A DNA stretch of 64,000 nucleotides from Desulfamplus sp964425195 (GTDB taxonomy: Bacteria; Desulfobacterota; Desulfobacteria; Desulfobacterales; Desulfobacteraceae), in NCBI GenBank assembly GCA_964425195.1, contig CAYRLG010000003.1, positions 137,511 through 201,510 on the forward strand. The letters are read 5' to 3'. The notes below the pieces were generated by a model that made no database searches, was not told the DNA's origin, and was given only the letters and a program-made list of their open reading frames with translations. This document shows, piece after piece, positions 8,960 to 17,414 of this stretch. The position numbers and the translations under genes were made by a program. Every line of letters begins with the position of its first letter. Positions within the stretch are counted from its first letter, which is position 1.

Positions 8960-9991
8960 ATGGAAACTGGATGTTATACAGCATTAGCAACACCATTTAC
9001 ATCTAATGGTGAGTTAGATACCGAAGGTCTTGAGCAACTTATACAATTTCAGATTCAAAATAATATAACTGGCATACTTGCGGCTGGAACTACTGGTGAA
9101 AGTCCAACACTTCAATGGGAAGAGCACAACAGATTGGTTGCTGCAATTGCTATAGGTTCAAAAGGAAAGTGTGTTTGTATTGCAGGTGCAGGAAGCAACA
9201 ACACAAATGAAGCTCTTGAGGCTGTAAAGCACGCTGTAAATTCAGGTGTTGATGGAATTTTAATGGTTGATCCTTATTATAACGGACCAAGCTCTCTTGA
9301 AATACGCCGTGAATATTATGAACCAGTATTAAAAGCATTTCCAGACACAGAGTTCATTCCATATATAATTCCGGGAAGAACCGGCACTCAACTGCTGCCC
9401 GAAGACCTTGCAATATTAAGCCGTGAATATAAAAATATAAACTCTGTAAAAGAGGCAACCGGCAATATTGATAATATGAGAAGAACAAGGATATGCTGCG
9501 GAGACAATTTTAAAATTTTTTCAGGTGATGATGCAATATTACTGGATATAATGGTTGATCCATCAATAAAGGCGTGCGGCGGTATCTCTGTTATCTCAAA
9601 CATTGCACCAAAAGCTCTTACAGATATGGTAAAACTTCAATTAGAGGGAGATATTAAAGGAGCACAAGCTCTTAATAAGGCTTTATCTCCTCTTCTTAGT
9701 CTGGTTACTGTAACCACAGAGGAGCAGACTCCTTACGGTATGGTAAAGTGTAGAGCAAGAAATCCTCTTGCTCTGAAAACCCTTATGCAGCTTCTTGGTA
9801 TGCCGTCAGGTCCTTGCAGACAACCAATGGGAAAGATGACCCAAAAGGGTCTTGATGTTGTAATTGAGGCAACAAAAAAGGTGCAACAAGAGAGTCCTGA
9901 GATTTTAGAACCTCTTGCACGCTTTTTTGATGTTGATATTGATGCAAGGCTTGAAAATCCTGAATTTAGGAAAGATCTCTGTTATAATTAA
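8960..9991 (+). CDS. DapA/NanA-family aldolase (dihydrodipicolinate synthase-like)
   Basis: A 343-residue class I aldolase of the DHDPS/N-acetylneuraminate lyase family. Visible are the GTTGESPTL phosphate/pyruvate loop (residues 43-51), Y135 in PYIIPGRTG matching the proton-relay Tyr, and K164 in SVKEATG as the Schiff-base lysine. The family is usually about 290-300 residues. The extra length is a C-terminal tail after about residue 295. AAGGGG lies before the ATG. No lysine or cell-wall genes are adjacent, so the substrate might be 4-hydroxy-tetrahydrodipicolinate synthesis or another pyruvate aldol reaction. The tail could alter oligomerisation. Confidence 0.8.
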   Translation: METGCYTALATPFTSNGELDTEGLEQLIQFQIQNNITGILAAGTTGESPTLQWEEHNRLVAAIAIGSKGKCVCIAGAGSNNTNEALEAVKHAVNSGVDGILMVDPYYNGPSSLEIRREYYEPVLKAFPDTEFIPYIIPGRTGTQLLPEDLAILSREYKNINSVKEATGNIDNMRRTRICCGDNFKIFSGDDAILLDIMVDPSIKACGGISVISNIAPKALTDMVKLQLEGDIKGAQALNKALSPLLSLVTVTTEEQTPYGMVKCRARNPLALKTLMQLLGMPSGPCRQPMGKMTQKGLDVVIEATKKVQQESPEILEPLARFFDVDIDARLENPEFRKDLCYN

Positions 9992-9998
9992 ATTTAAT

Positions 9999-10040
9999 GT
10001 GGGGACAGAACACTCTGTTGTGTCCGTCCCCACACTCTTT
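9999..10040 (+). terminator. Hairpin after the dapA-like gene
   Basis: GTGGGGAC (9999-10006) pairs with GTCCCCAC (10026-10033) and is followed by ACTCTTTT. It lies 8 bases past the stop and sits between convergent genes. The poly-U tract is short, so efficiency is uncertain. Confidence 0.55.
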
Positions 10041-10075
10041 TGCTATCTATTATTTTACGCCTTTTACACTCTATG

Positions 10076-10891
10076 TTACGCTATATCCTGAGGCTTGACA
10101 TTAATCTCACCCTCTTTAAAGAAGATCGATTTTAGCCACTCAAACCCAAATTTAAGTAGTTTTATATCATCGTTTTTCATCTCTTCAACCAGCTCTTTAT
10201 CAACTGGGAACCTTTTTAAAAATGTGCTTTCAAAGATGAACTGCCTGAACTTATCAATATTATAACATGCAAGAAAAAACATCTGCTTACTCTGCTCAGA
10301 TAGTTTTATGCTCATTGGAATGGTCTTTTTTCTAACAATAAGATCAGTCCAACCTGCATTTATCTCGTCTCTGATATTTACCCCTTGATCTTCTCTCCAC
10401 TGTGCAACTGTCCACACCTTTTTCTCTTCAAAACCAAGGCAGTGAGACTCTTTTACTGTAAAGAAAAATGCGTCATCACTGCTTATATCGCCCCCCTTGT
10501 TAAGCTCACTTGCATAGCTAAGAGAACCCATTCCAAGAGGATAGTAGCGACATGCTGATGGTCTGAAAGGGTAAATCTGGCATCCTTCAACATCTTTTAC
10601 AAACGGGCATGACTTTTGTCCATCATCAAGTTTTTTGAGTATAACAATCGGTAAATCTCCCTTTTCCAGAAGCTGTACCTCTGTATAGATTGATAGAAAC
10701 TCTTCAGATGTAAGACCAAGCTCTTTTCTCATTGTCAAAACATCATAGGGTGTGAGCATGATATCAATTCCTCTGCAACACTTTGTAAAACATTTTACCC
10801 CTTTGTGGCATTCAAATTGAAATTTTGTATTGTATCCCATCTGTTCAGGAATAATTTCCGAAGTGCTCTCACTTTTTTTTATACTCTCCAT
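10076..10891 (-). CDS. YkgJ-family CxxCxxCC cysteine-cluster protein
   Basis: A 271-residue soluble protein of the YkgJ (zinc/iron-chelating, CxxCxxCC) family. The N-terminal cluster CHKGVKCFTKCCRG (about residues 29-42) and later cysteines in SCPFVKDVEGCQIYPFRPSACRYYPLG give the conserved eight-Cys arrangement thought to bind a metal or Fe-S cluster. The family's activity is not settled. The protein is longer than minimal members (about 85-120 residues), with a C-terminal helical extension. It converges on the dapA-like gene. Confidence 0.8.
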   Translation of the reverse strand: MESIKKSESTSEIIPEQMGYNTKFQFECHKGVKCFTKCCRGIDIMLTPYDVLTMRKELGLTSEEFLSIYTEVQLLEKGDLPIVILKKLDDGQKSCPFVKDVEGCQIYPFRPSACRYYPLGMGSLSYASELNKGGDISSDDAFFFTVKESHCLGFEEKKVWTVAQWREDQGVNIRDEINAGWTDLIVRKKTIPMSIKLSEQSKQMFFLACYNIDKFRQFIFESTFLKRFPVDKELVEEMKNDDIKLLKFGFEWLKSIFFKEGEINVKPQDIA

Positions 10892-11019
10892 TAATAATCG
10901 TTCCTTTATTTTAATTTTATAATCAATATTGCTCTATCTCTCTTGCATTGAGACATTTTTTATAGTTCAGACTACGATATCACGGGCACTATAGAGTAAA
11001 GTTGGAAATAAAGTCAATC

Positions 11020-12879
11020 TCAGTTTCCTAAAACAACACGCATCTGACAATGTTCGCAATCAAAAAGTAGCTTGTAGTTATATTTTCCATCTGTCAGTGT
11101 GAGTGGAGGCTCAATTTTCAACTGCTGTTTCTCTTTTTTTAAACACGCTCCAATCTCACGGCGGATACAGTATTTAGTGATCATAACTGTTTTTCTATAT
11201 GGATCACCCCCTTTTTCAAAAGCCTCTTCTAAAACCGCTGCACCATGTTTTTCATAAAACTGCTTAGCATATTGATTGAAAACATTGGCTTTATAATCAA
11301 GACTCTTATCAGGATAGATAGGAGAGGTACTGCTATTGGGTTTGTTCGCCCTTTTCTCTACTTTATACTCTTTTGTCCTCAATAGGGTGAGCTGCTCTAA
11401 GGCATCTCTTCTTAAACTATTTAAAAGGCTTTTAGGTAAAAAACCAGGTTTAGAAGTATTAATGCAACACTCTTTCACCTCAAAAATAGTATTTCCTGTA
11501 CTTGTAAGTTGAGCTCTAATCTGCTCCTTAATTTTATCAAGCTGTTTTGCCTCATTATATGGAACTTGAATAGTTGAAACCACAGAAAATCCATCTTCAT
11601 CTGTAACAGTTAGAGATATATCTCTAACTGTCTGATCAAAGCTCATAGATACACCTATTTTGCGATAAGCAGTCTGCCTATCTATAAGTTTTAAAAATTG
11701 GTGATCTCTATTACGAAATAGCCTAACGCCTACACTTAAGCCGTCCATATCGTTTGGAAAAATATCCCCATTTACAACACGCTCTACCCTAAATCCTTTT
11801 AATACACTATATTTAGAGATAAAGCAGATTCCATCACCATTATGTAAAGTTTTTCCTGAAATACGAATGTATCTTTTATCTATATGGGTTATCTTGCCAA
11901 CTTCAGCCCCTATAGACTTTGGGGTATCTATGGCAGCTTGATGTTCAATCTCTTTGGAATTAAAAAGAAAATAACGGGTATAACCACGATTAAATGTCTT
12001 TTTAATGTCTGGAATAAAATTAAGATGAGTCTCTCCAGAGCTTTGCCTTTTGTAGCCATTGTAAGTTTTAATAAAGTTGTCAATAGTTTGTCTATAGGCT
12101 GCAACAACATTTTTAACATACGCCATATCTTTATATCGCCCCTCAATTTTAAACGATGTAACCCCTGCTTCTGCCAACTCTTTAATATTATCAATTAGAT
12201 TTAAATCTTTTAAAGATAGAAGATGTTTATTGGATATAACATCGCCTCCTTTTCCATCTTTTAACGTATATTTAAGACGGCAAGGCTGTGCACACTCACC
12301 TCTATTACCGCTTCTTCTACAAGTTGCTTGACTAAGATAACATTGACCACTGTAGGAGACGCATAAAGCACCATGAACAAAGCATTCAAGCTCAATTTTA
12401 GTTTTAGCTCTAATCTCTATTATTTTCTGGAGACTCAGCTCTCGTGCAAGAATAACTCTGCTAAAACCAACATCTTCAAGAAATTTAACCTTTTCAGGGG
12501 TGATATTGTGGGTCTGTGTGCTTGCAATTAGAGGAATTGGAGGGAGTTCTGTTTCAAGAAGTCCCATATCTTGAATTATAACTCCATCTGCTTTTGCCTC
12601 ATAAACCTCTGTAATTATCTTTACTGCATCTAAAATTTCTGAATCAGTAAGAATTGTGTTGAGTGCAAGATAAACCCTTGCATTGAATTGATGTGCATAC
12701 TCAATCAGTCTAAATATATCATTTAGGCTGTTTCCTGCATTCTTGCGTGCACTAAATTTTGTAGCTCCAATATATACTGCATCTGCTCCATGCTCGATAG
12801 CAGCTTTACCAAGCTCTAAAGTGCCGGCTGGTGCTAACAACTCCAAGTGCTTATGGTTATTTTCAATCTCACTTAACAT
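11020..12879 (-). CDS. Peptidase U32-family protein (RlhA/TrhP-like RNA hydroxylation)
   Basis: A 619-residue member of family U32. The N-terminal TIM-barrel begins LELLAPAGTLELGKAAIEHGADAVY, and the signature region has C166, C173, C180, C187, C196 and C200, the cysteines that bind an Fe-S cluster in TrhP and RlhA. The C-terminal half (from about residue 320) resembles the long form with a DUF3656-like region, as in RlhA (23S rRNA C2501 hydroxylation). TrhP-type proteins (tRNA ho5U) are shorter. The C-terminus ends with an additional C-x2-C pair (DCEHCQMRV). Specific RNA target not assigned. Divergent from the ATPase gene cluster. Confidence 0.8.
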   Translation of the reverse strand: MLSEIENNHKHLELLAPAGTLELGKAAIEHGADAVYIGATKFSARKNAGNSLNDIFRLIEYAHQFNARVYLALNTILTDSEILDAVKIITEVYEAKADGVIIQDMGLLETELPPIPLIASTQTHNITPEKVKFLEDVGFSRVILARELSLQKIIEIRAKTKIELECFVHGALCVSYSGQCYLSQATCRRSGNRGECAQPCRLKYTLKDGKGGDVISNKHLLSLKDLNLIDNIKELAEAGVTSFKIEGRYKDMAYVKNVVAAYRQTIDNFIKTYNGYKRQSSGETHLNFIPDIKKTFNRGYTRYFLFNSKEIEHQAAIDTPKSIGAEVGKITHIDKRYIRISGKTLHNGDGICFISKYSVLKGFRVERVVNGDIFPNDMDGLSVGVRLFRNRDHQFLKLIDRQTAYRKIGVSMSFDQTVRDISLTVTDEDGFSVVSTIQVPYNEAKQLDKIKEQIRAQLTSTGNTIFEVKECCINTSKPGFLPKSLLNSLRRDALEQLTLLRTKEYKVEKRANKPNSSTSPIYPDKSLDYKANVFNQYAKQFYEKHGAAVLEEAFEKGGDPYRKTVMITKYCIRREIGACLKKEKQQLKIEPPLTLTDGKYNYKLLFDCEHCQMRVVLGN

Positions 12880-12931
12880 CTCTTTTCTACCTTATCTGAC
12901 TTAAACTTATCTTAAATTTTCAAAATATTCC

Positions 12932-12959
12932 TTGACATATATGAGCTATTGCTTATAAT
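12932..12959 (+). promoter_or_regulatory. Near-consensus sigma70 promoter for the ferredoxin-ATPase operon
   Basis: TTGACA at 12932-12937, a 16-base spacer and TATAAT at 12954-12959. Both hexamers are perfect. It points into the ATPase/NifX-like cluster and leaves a leader of about 130 bases. Confidence 0.75.
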
Positions 12960-13096
12960 AGTTATTAGCATATACTTAAATGTTTAGTATCCATAAAGTA
13001 AATATAACAGCCACACCTAAGATGCACAACTAATTATGAAACTAATAGAGACACACTTCTGTGATTCTATGTCTTTATATAATAAGGATAATTGAT

Positions 13097-14044
13097 ATGA
13101 TAGTCACTGTTGCAAGTGGTAAAGGTGGAACAGGTAAGACAACTGTTGCCGTAAATCTTGCAGTTACAGCAATGGAAGAAGCCAAATCACTAAAATATAA
13201 TGTTGAACTTTTTGACTGTGATGTTGAAGAGCCAAATGCCCATCTTTTTATCAAACCAGACAATATTATAACCCAAGAGATTTCAACCATGATACCTGAG
13301 GTTGATATGAATTTTTGTACACTCTGCCAAGAGTGTACAAAAATATGCAGGTTCAGTGCTATTACCATGATTGCCAAAAAGATAATGATCTTTCCAGAGA
13401 TGTGTCATTCATGCAAAGGGTGCAGTATGGTTTGCCCTACAGGTGCTATAAAAGAGGGTTCAAGAGTTCTTGGCTCTTTGCACATTGGTCAGAGCAGCAG
13501 AGGGTTTAATCTTACATGGGGAGAACTTAAAGTTGGTGAAGCAATGTCTCCTCCATTGATAAAGAAGGTTAAAAGCAAAATTGACAAAAACATGGATAGA
13601 CTCTCGATTGTTGATGCTCCACCCGGGACATCGTGTCCAGCAGTTGCAACCTTGAGAGACTCTCACTTTGCACTGCTTGTAGCAGAAGAGACGCCTTTTG
13701 GACTAAATGATCTCACACTTACAGTTGAAGGTCTTAAAAAACTTGGTATTCCTATGGGAATTGTTATCAACCGAGTAGATAGAGATGAGAAATCTGTAGA
13801 AAATAGTGGAGAAGTTACATACAAAAAAGGTCTAATTGATAACTATGCAGAGTTTGAAAAGATTGAGATTATTCAGAGAATTCCATTTAGTAGAGAGGCT
13901 GCAAAGGTGTGTGCACAAGGACGATTTTTGGTAGATGAACTTCCTGAAATGAAAGCTCTTTTTCAAGATATCTACAGCAAACTCATAAAGATAGTCAACA
14001 ATCAAAGTCTCAACAGAGAGCAAAGGGAGGGGATGGTAAAATGA
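13097..14044 (+). CDS. MinD/Mrp-type ATPase with inserted 2x[4Fe-4S] ferredoxin domain (first copy)
   Basis: The frame is open from 13061, but ATG 13097 follows AAGGATAA and starts right at the P-loop, giving 315 residues. The Walker A is SGKGGTGKTT (residues 7-16). A ferredoxin domain is inserted after it: C74-x2-C77-x2-C80-x3-C84 and C103-x2-C106-x2-C109-x3-C113-P. The switch-like DAPPGTSCP follows near residue 170. This is the CobQ/MinD-superfamily ATPase that often occurs in pairs in anaerobes, thought to load or transfer Fe-S or other metal clusters. It overlaps the next gene by 4 bases (ATGA), so the two ATPases are coupled and may form a heterodimer. Confidence 0.88.
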   Translation: MIVTVASGKGGTGKTTVAVNLAVTAMEEAKSLKYNVELFDCDVEEPNAHLFIKPDNIITQEISTMIPEVDMNFCTLCQECTKICRFSAITMIAKKIMIFPEMCHSCKGCSMVCPTGAIKEGSRVLGSLHIGQSSRGFNLTWGELKVGEAMSPPLIKKVKSKIDKNMDRLSIVDAPPGTSCPAVATLRDSHFALLVAEETPFGLNDLTLTVEGLKKLGIPMGIVINRVDRDEKSVENSGEVTYKKGLIDNYAEFEKIEIIQRIPFSREAAKVCAQGRFLVDELPEMKALFQDIYSKLIKIVNNQSLNREQREGMVK

Positions 14045-15000
14045 AGGAGTTAACAGTTATAAGTGGTAAAGGTGGCACTGGGAAAACCAGTATTACAGCC
14101 TCTATCGCCTCCCTTGCAAAAAAAAGAGTGGTTATAGATGCTGATGTTGATGCTGCAAATCTTTTTCTTACACTTGAACATCAGGTTATAGAGACTCAAC
14201 CGTTTAAGGGAGGATATAAGGCTGAAATAGATCCTGATATCTGTATAGGGTGTGGAGAGTGTCTTAAAAGATGCCAATTTGATGCAATATCTACAAATAT
14301 TGAAAACAGAGCTATATCTGAAAAATCTGCTACTAATAATACAATCGGTAAAGTCAAAGATGAAGCGATAGATAAATTAACAATTGACCCAATTTTATGT
14401 GAAGGGTGTGGAGTATGTGCCTATTTTTGTCCAGAAGATGCAATCTCATTTGAAAGGCAGATATGTGGAGATAAATTTATATCAACAACAGAAAACGGAC
14501 CTATGGTTCATGCAAGACTTGGTATTGCAGAGGAGAATTCTGGGCTTCTTGTAAGTCAATTGAGGCAACGAGCAAGGCAGATAGCAAAAGAAGATAATAT
14601 TCCGTTAATTATTACAGATGGTCCGCCCGGAATTGGCTGTCCTGTAATTGCATCGATTAGTAATGCAGATGCGCTACTTATTGTCACAGAGCCAACACTA
14701 TCTGGTATCCACGATATGCAAAGAGTTATAAAACTTGGCAGACAGATGAGTGCTCAAATCTATATTTGTATAAACAAGGCGGATTTAAACCGAGAAGCAT
14801 CTGAAAAGATTAAAAATTTTTGCAGTTCCAACAGTATAAAATTTGCTGGTGAGATTCCGTTTGATAAAGATGTTATTGAATCACTGAGAGTGGGAAAGAG
14901 CCTTGTAAGCTACTCTGAAGGTCCAGCATCTCAGGCAGTTAAAAATGTGTGGAAGAATGTTGAGTTGTTTATGAAAGATACAATAGAGCGTTTAATCTAA
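14041..15000 (+). CDS. MinD/Mrp-type ATPase with inserted 2x[4Fe-4S] ferredoxin domain (second copy)
   Basis: A 319-residue paralogue of the preceding gene. P-loop SGKGGTGKTS at 8-17; first cluster C68, C71, C74, C78; second cluster C120, C123, C126, C130-P; DGPPGIGCP near residue 195. The two ferredoxin motifs are separated by a longer, polar N/S/T/K-containing stretch (about residues 86-112) than in the first copy. It starts at the ATGA overlap. Two small NifX-like proteins follow. The set resembles the Desulfovibrio orange-protein (ORP) locus, where paired Fe-S ATPases accompany the metal-binding protein; that assignment is by analogy. Confidence 0.88.
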   Translation: MKELTVISGKGGTGKTSITASIASLAKKRVVIDADVDAANLFLTLEHQVIETQPFKGGYKAEIDPDICIGCGECLKRCQFDAISTNIENRAISEKSATNNTIGKVKDEAIDKLTIDPILCEGCGVCAYFCPEDAISFERQICGDKFISTTENGPMVHARLGIAEENSGLLVSQLRQRARQIAKEDNIPLIITDGPPGIGCPVIASISNADALLIVTEPTLSGIHDMQRVIKLGRQMSAQIYICINKADLNREASEKIKNFCSSNSIKFAGEIPFDKDVIESLRVGKSLVSYSEGPASQAVKNVWKNVELFMKDTIERLI

Positions 15001-15089
15001 TTTTATGTTTTTATAGTCTCTATAGTTGCATTACTATCTATGCCTCACATGACCATATTATTTAAGAATTTAAGAAGAGGAGATTAAAA

Positions 15090-15452
15090 ATGAAAGTAGC
15101 AATATCATCAAGTGGAACTACCCTTGAGTCTGAACTTGACCCAAGATTTGGAAGAGCTTCCTATTTTTTGATTGTTGACACAGATACCTTTGACTTTGAT
15201 GTAAAACCAAATGATCAAAATATGAACCTGCCTCAAGGAGCAGGAATTCAAGCTGGTAAAACAGTTGCAGATTGTGGTGTTGAAGTTTTAATCACAGGAA
15301 ATTGCGGACCTAAAGCATACAATGTTCTTGATGCAGCAGGTATCAAAATTGTTACGGGAATTAACGGCACAGTTAGAGAGGTTGTGGAGAAGTTTAAAAA
15401 TAACGCTTTTCAATATTCAAAAGAACCAAATGTTGAAGGACATTGGGTTTAG
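15090..15452 (+). CDS. NifX/NifB-C-terminal-like metal-cofactor binding protein (first copy)
   Basis: A 120-residue protein of the dinitrogenase iron-molybdenum cofactor domain family (NifX/NafY/MTH1175/ORP). The family pattern is clear: an opening MKVAISSSGTTLESELDPRFGRASYF, then a GIQAGKTVADCGVEVLITGNCGPKA segment (about residues 50-75), and GIKIVTGINGTVREVVEKF near the end. AAGAGGAG precedes the ATG. Such domains bind Fe-S or Mo-containing clusters. No nitrogenase genes are nearby, so a nif role is not implied. Confidence 0.85.
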   Translation: MKVAISSSGTTLESELDPRFGRASYFLIVDTDTFDFDVKPNDQNMNLPQGAGIQAGKTVADCGVEVLITGNCGPKAYNVLDAAGIKIVTGINGTVREVVEKFKNNAFQYSKEPNVEGHWV

Positions 15453-15528
15453 AATATCTAAATTTTTAATATGTATAAACTGATATAATTTAACTTAAGA
15501 GTTAAGCTAAAAGAGAGGATTTTTTATT

Positions 15529-15885
15529 ATGAAATTTGCGATTCCCATGGCAATGGGTAAATTGACAGCACATTTTGGACATTGCAAAGAGTTCTGTTTT
15601 GTCACCACAGATAACGATAAAATTAAAACTACTGAAGTTCTTGAACCCCCTCCTCATGAACCCGGTGTACTTCCTAAATGGCTACATGATCATGGTATAA
15701 ATGTTGTTATTGCCGGCGGTATGGGGCATAAAGCTCAAGAGCTGTTTGCTCAAGCAGGAATTAAAGTGGTTACAGGAGCACCAAGCGAAAATCCAGAAGT
15801 GTTAGTTACTACCTATTTAGCCAATACTCTTGTAACAGGCGAGAATCTCTGTGGTCACGATCCTGGCTCACCTTGCAACCATTAG
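15529..15885 (+). CDS. NifX/ORP-like metal-cluster protein (second copy)
   Basis: A 118-residue member of the same family as its neighbour, opening KFAIPMAMGKLTAHFGHCKEF and containing GINVVIAGGMGHKAQELFAQAGIKVVTGA. The C-terminus ends with a Cys/His-rich tail (C110, H112, C116, H118 region), a possible metal site lacking in the first copy. Desulfovibrio ORP is about the same size and binds a Mo-Cu sulfide cluster next to similar ATPases, so this is the better ORP candidate; that is inference. AGAGAGGA precedes the ATG, 76 bases after the first copy. Confidence 0.83.
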   Translation: MKFAIPMAMGKLTAHFGHCKEFCFVTTDNDKIKTTEVLEPPPHEPGVLPKWLHDHGINVVIAGGMGHKAQELFAQAGIKVVTGAPSENPEVLVTTYLANTLVTGENLCGHDPGSPCNH

Positions 15886-15960
15886 AAAAAAAGGTGGGGG
15901 AGGAACAACCTTAGAGATTTAGAGAATTAGTAATATTTAGAGGTAACTTATTTATAGTTC

Positions 15961-15994
15961 TTGGAGATTCGTTCCTATTTGCACGAATCTCCAA
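15961..15994 (-). terminator. Strong hairpin spanning the histidine kinase stop codon
   Basis: Perfect 12-bp arms TTGGAGATTCGT (15961-15972) and ACGAATCTCCAA (15983-15994) with a 10-base loop that contains the stop of the minus-strand kinase gene. There is no T-tract on either side, so it may be an mRNA 3'-end stabiliser or bidirectional pause site rather than a classic terminator. Confidence 0.45.
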
Positions 15995-17414
15995 CATGAG
16001 GCAGAAAGACAGTAAAGCAAGTACCTTTATTTAGCTCACTTTGTACGTAGAGAGCACCTTTTAGGTGTTTTACAATCCCATGAACTACAGACAGTCCAAT
16101 TCCAGAGCCATGCCCTACGGGTTTGGTTGAGAAATAGGGATCAAATATCTTTTCTAAATTATCAGGGGCAATTCCATTGCCATTATCATAGATTGTTATA
16201 GCTACATACTTACCATGAACAATAGATTCATACAAATTGACTATACTATCTCCCCTTAAGTTTAAACTACTATTGTCATCAAGCTCATCCACAGCTTTAT
16301 ATATTGCAGCCAAAGGATTTTTATCTTTCATTGTAACAGTTTTAACTATAATCTGGATAGAGCCAACTATCTTTGACTTTTTTGATATCTCTGTGTTTGC
16401 CAACAGATCGTATGAATTCCCCAATATTGCGTGGGCAGCGTTTATAACAAGATTAAAAAGAACTCTTTGAATTTGAGATGAGCTGGCACGAACAACAGAA
16501 GTATCTAAATTACTATTAAGGTAGTCAAGTTGAATTGACTTTGGAAGCATGGCTTTTACAAGTGAAATTTGTGCACGAATTGCTGTATCAATATGAAGGT
16601 AGGTTATATTCTTATCTTCCAAATCATACTCGTCAATATCAGATCGTCTGAAAGTAGCAATTTCGCCAATTATATTCTTTGCATTATTTGCTGCTTGTTG
16701 GATGTCTCTAAGGCAGCCATAATGAATTTCATTAGCCACAATATCAGACATAAGAAACTCAGTATTGCCAAGAATAATAAAAAGATAGTTATTGAAATCG
16801 TGGGCAATCCCTCCTGCCATACGTCCAATTGCCTCCATTTTTGATTTCTGTTTAACATACTTTTCTCGTTCGGTAAGCTCTATATTGAGTTTTTTTAAAC
16901 TTTTATTAAGCTTTTCAAGTTGATAATTTGCAACTTTTAGCTCTCTGTTTTTCTCTTTAATCTGCTCTTTTCTAATATTAAGGTTTGTATTTTTTATAAC
17001 AGTATCAGATTCATCTTTAATCTGAATCAATGCCATCTTTTTAGAATATCTGTAAGATTGAACAATACACGTTTGACGCATTCTACCATCAGAAAAACGT
17101 CTGTCGTCAAGTGGTATAATCCATTTGTGAAAAGCCTGTGACAATATTATTATAGAGTTCTCTTTAATAACCTTCTCTATAATATTCTGAATTTTATACA
17201 CATTATTAGAATCACTCTCTCCAGAACCATAGAGCATTTTAAGATTAAAAGTCTTTCCTACTTCCCACAGTCGTTTGAACTTTTCTGGTAATCTCTTTAG
17301 AAACCATCTATTTATAAAAATTAAATCTAAGGAGTTATATACAAGAATAATGCCCATATCCAAGTCATTATAGGATGTTTCAAGACTTTGTCTCTGTTGC
17401 TCACTTATCACCAT
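15975..17414 (-). CDS. Sensor histidine kinase
   Basis: A 479-residue cytoplasmic kinase with no membrane segment. Residues 1-130 look PAS-like (LDMGIILVYNSLDLIFINRWF). About 140-190 form a coiled coil. The dimerisation/phosphoacceptor helix has H205 in GGIAHDFNNYL, an HDFNN-type H-box. The ATPase domain follows with an N-box (NLVINAAHAI near 315), DNGNGIAP and HGSGIGLSVV. There is a polar insertion between N-box and G1 (about 330-390). Its ATG overlaps the stop of the upstream receptor-like gene by one base (TAATG), so they are coupled. It is last in a cheC-cheY-receptor-kinase operon and is the only kinase there; CheA is absent. Confidence 0.88.
   Translation of the reverse strand: MVISEQQRQSLETSYNDLDMGIILVYNSLDLIFINRWFLKRLPEKFKRLWEVGKTFNLKMLYGSGESDSNNVYKIQNIIEKVIKENSIIILSQAFHKWIIPLDDRRFSDGRMRQTCIVQSYRYSKKMALIQIKDESDTVIKNTNLNIRKEQIKEKNRELKVANYQLEKLNKSLKKLNIELTEREKYVKQKSKMEAIGRMAGGIAHDFNNYLFIILGNTEFLMSDIVANEIHYGCLRDIQQAANNAKNIIGEIATFRRSDIDEYDLEDKNITYLHIDTAIRAQISLVKAMLPKSIQLDYLNSNLDTSVVRASSSQIQRVLFNLVINAAHAILGNSYDLLANTEISKKSKIVGSIQIIVKTVTMKDKNPLAAIYKAVDELDDNSSLNLRGDSIVNLYESIVHGKYVAITIYDNGNGIAPDNLEKIFDPYFSTKPVGHGSGIGLSVVHGIVKHLKGALYVQSELNKGTCFTVFLPHVGDSCK

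Noticed and set aside
11928..12198. Overlapping frames on both strands inside the U32 gene
   Set aside because: Both overlap a well-conserved coding region and carry no ribosome-binding sites.
15090..15885. Part of a nitrogenase cofactor cluster
   Set aside because: NifX-like domains occur widely in anaerobes; no nifHDK, nifE/N or nifB radical SAM gene is present.
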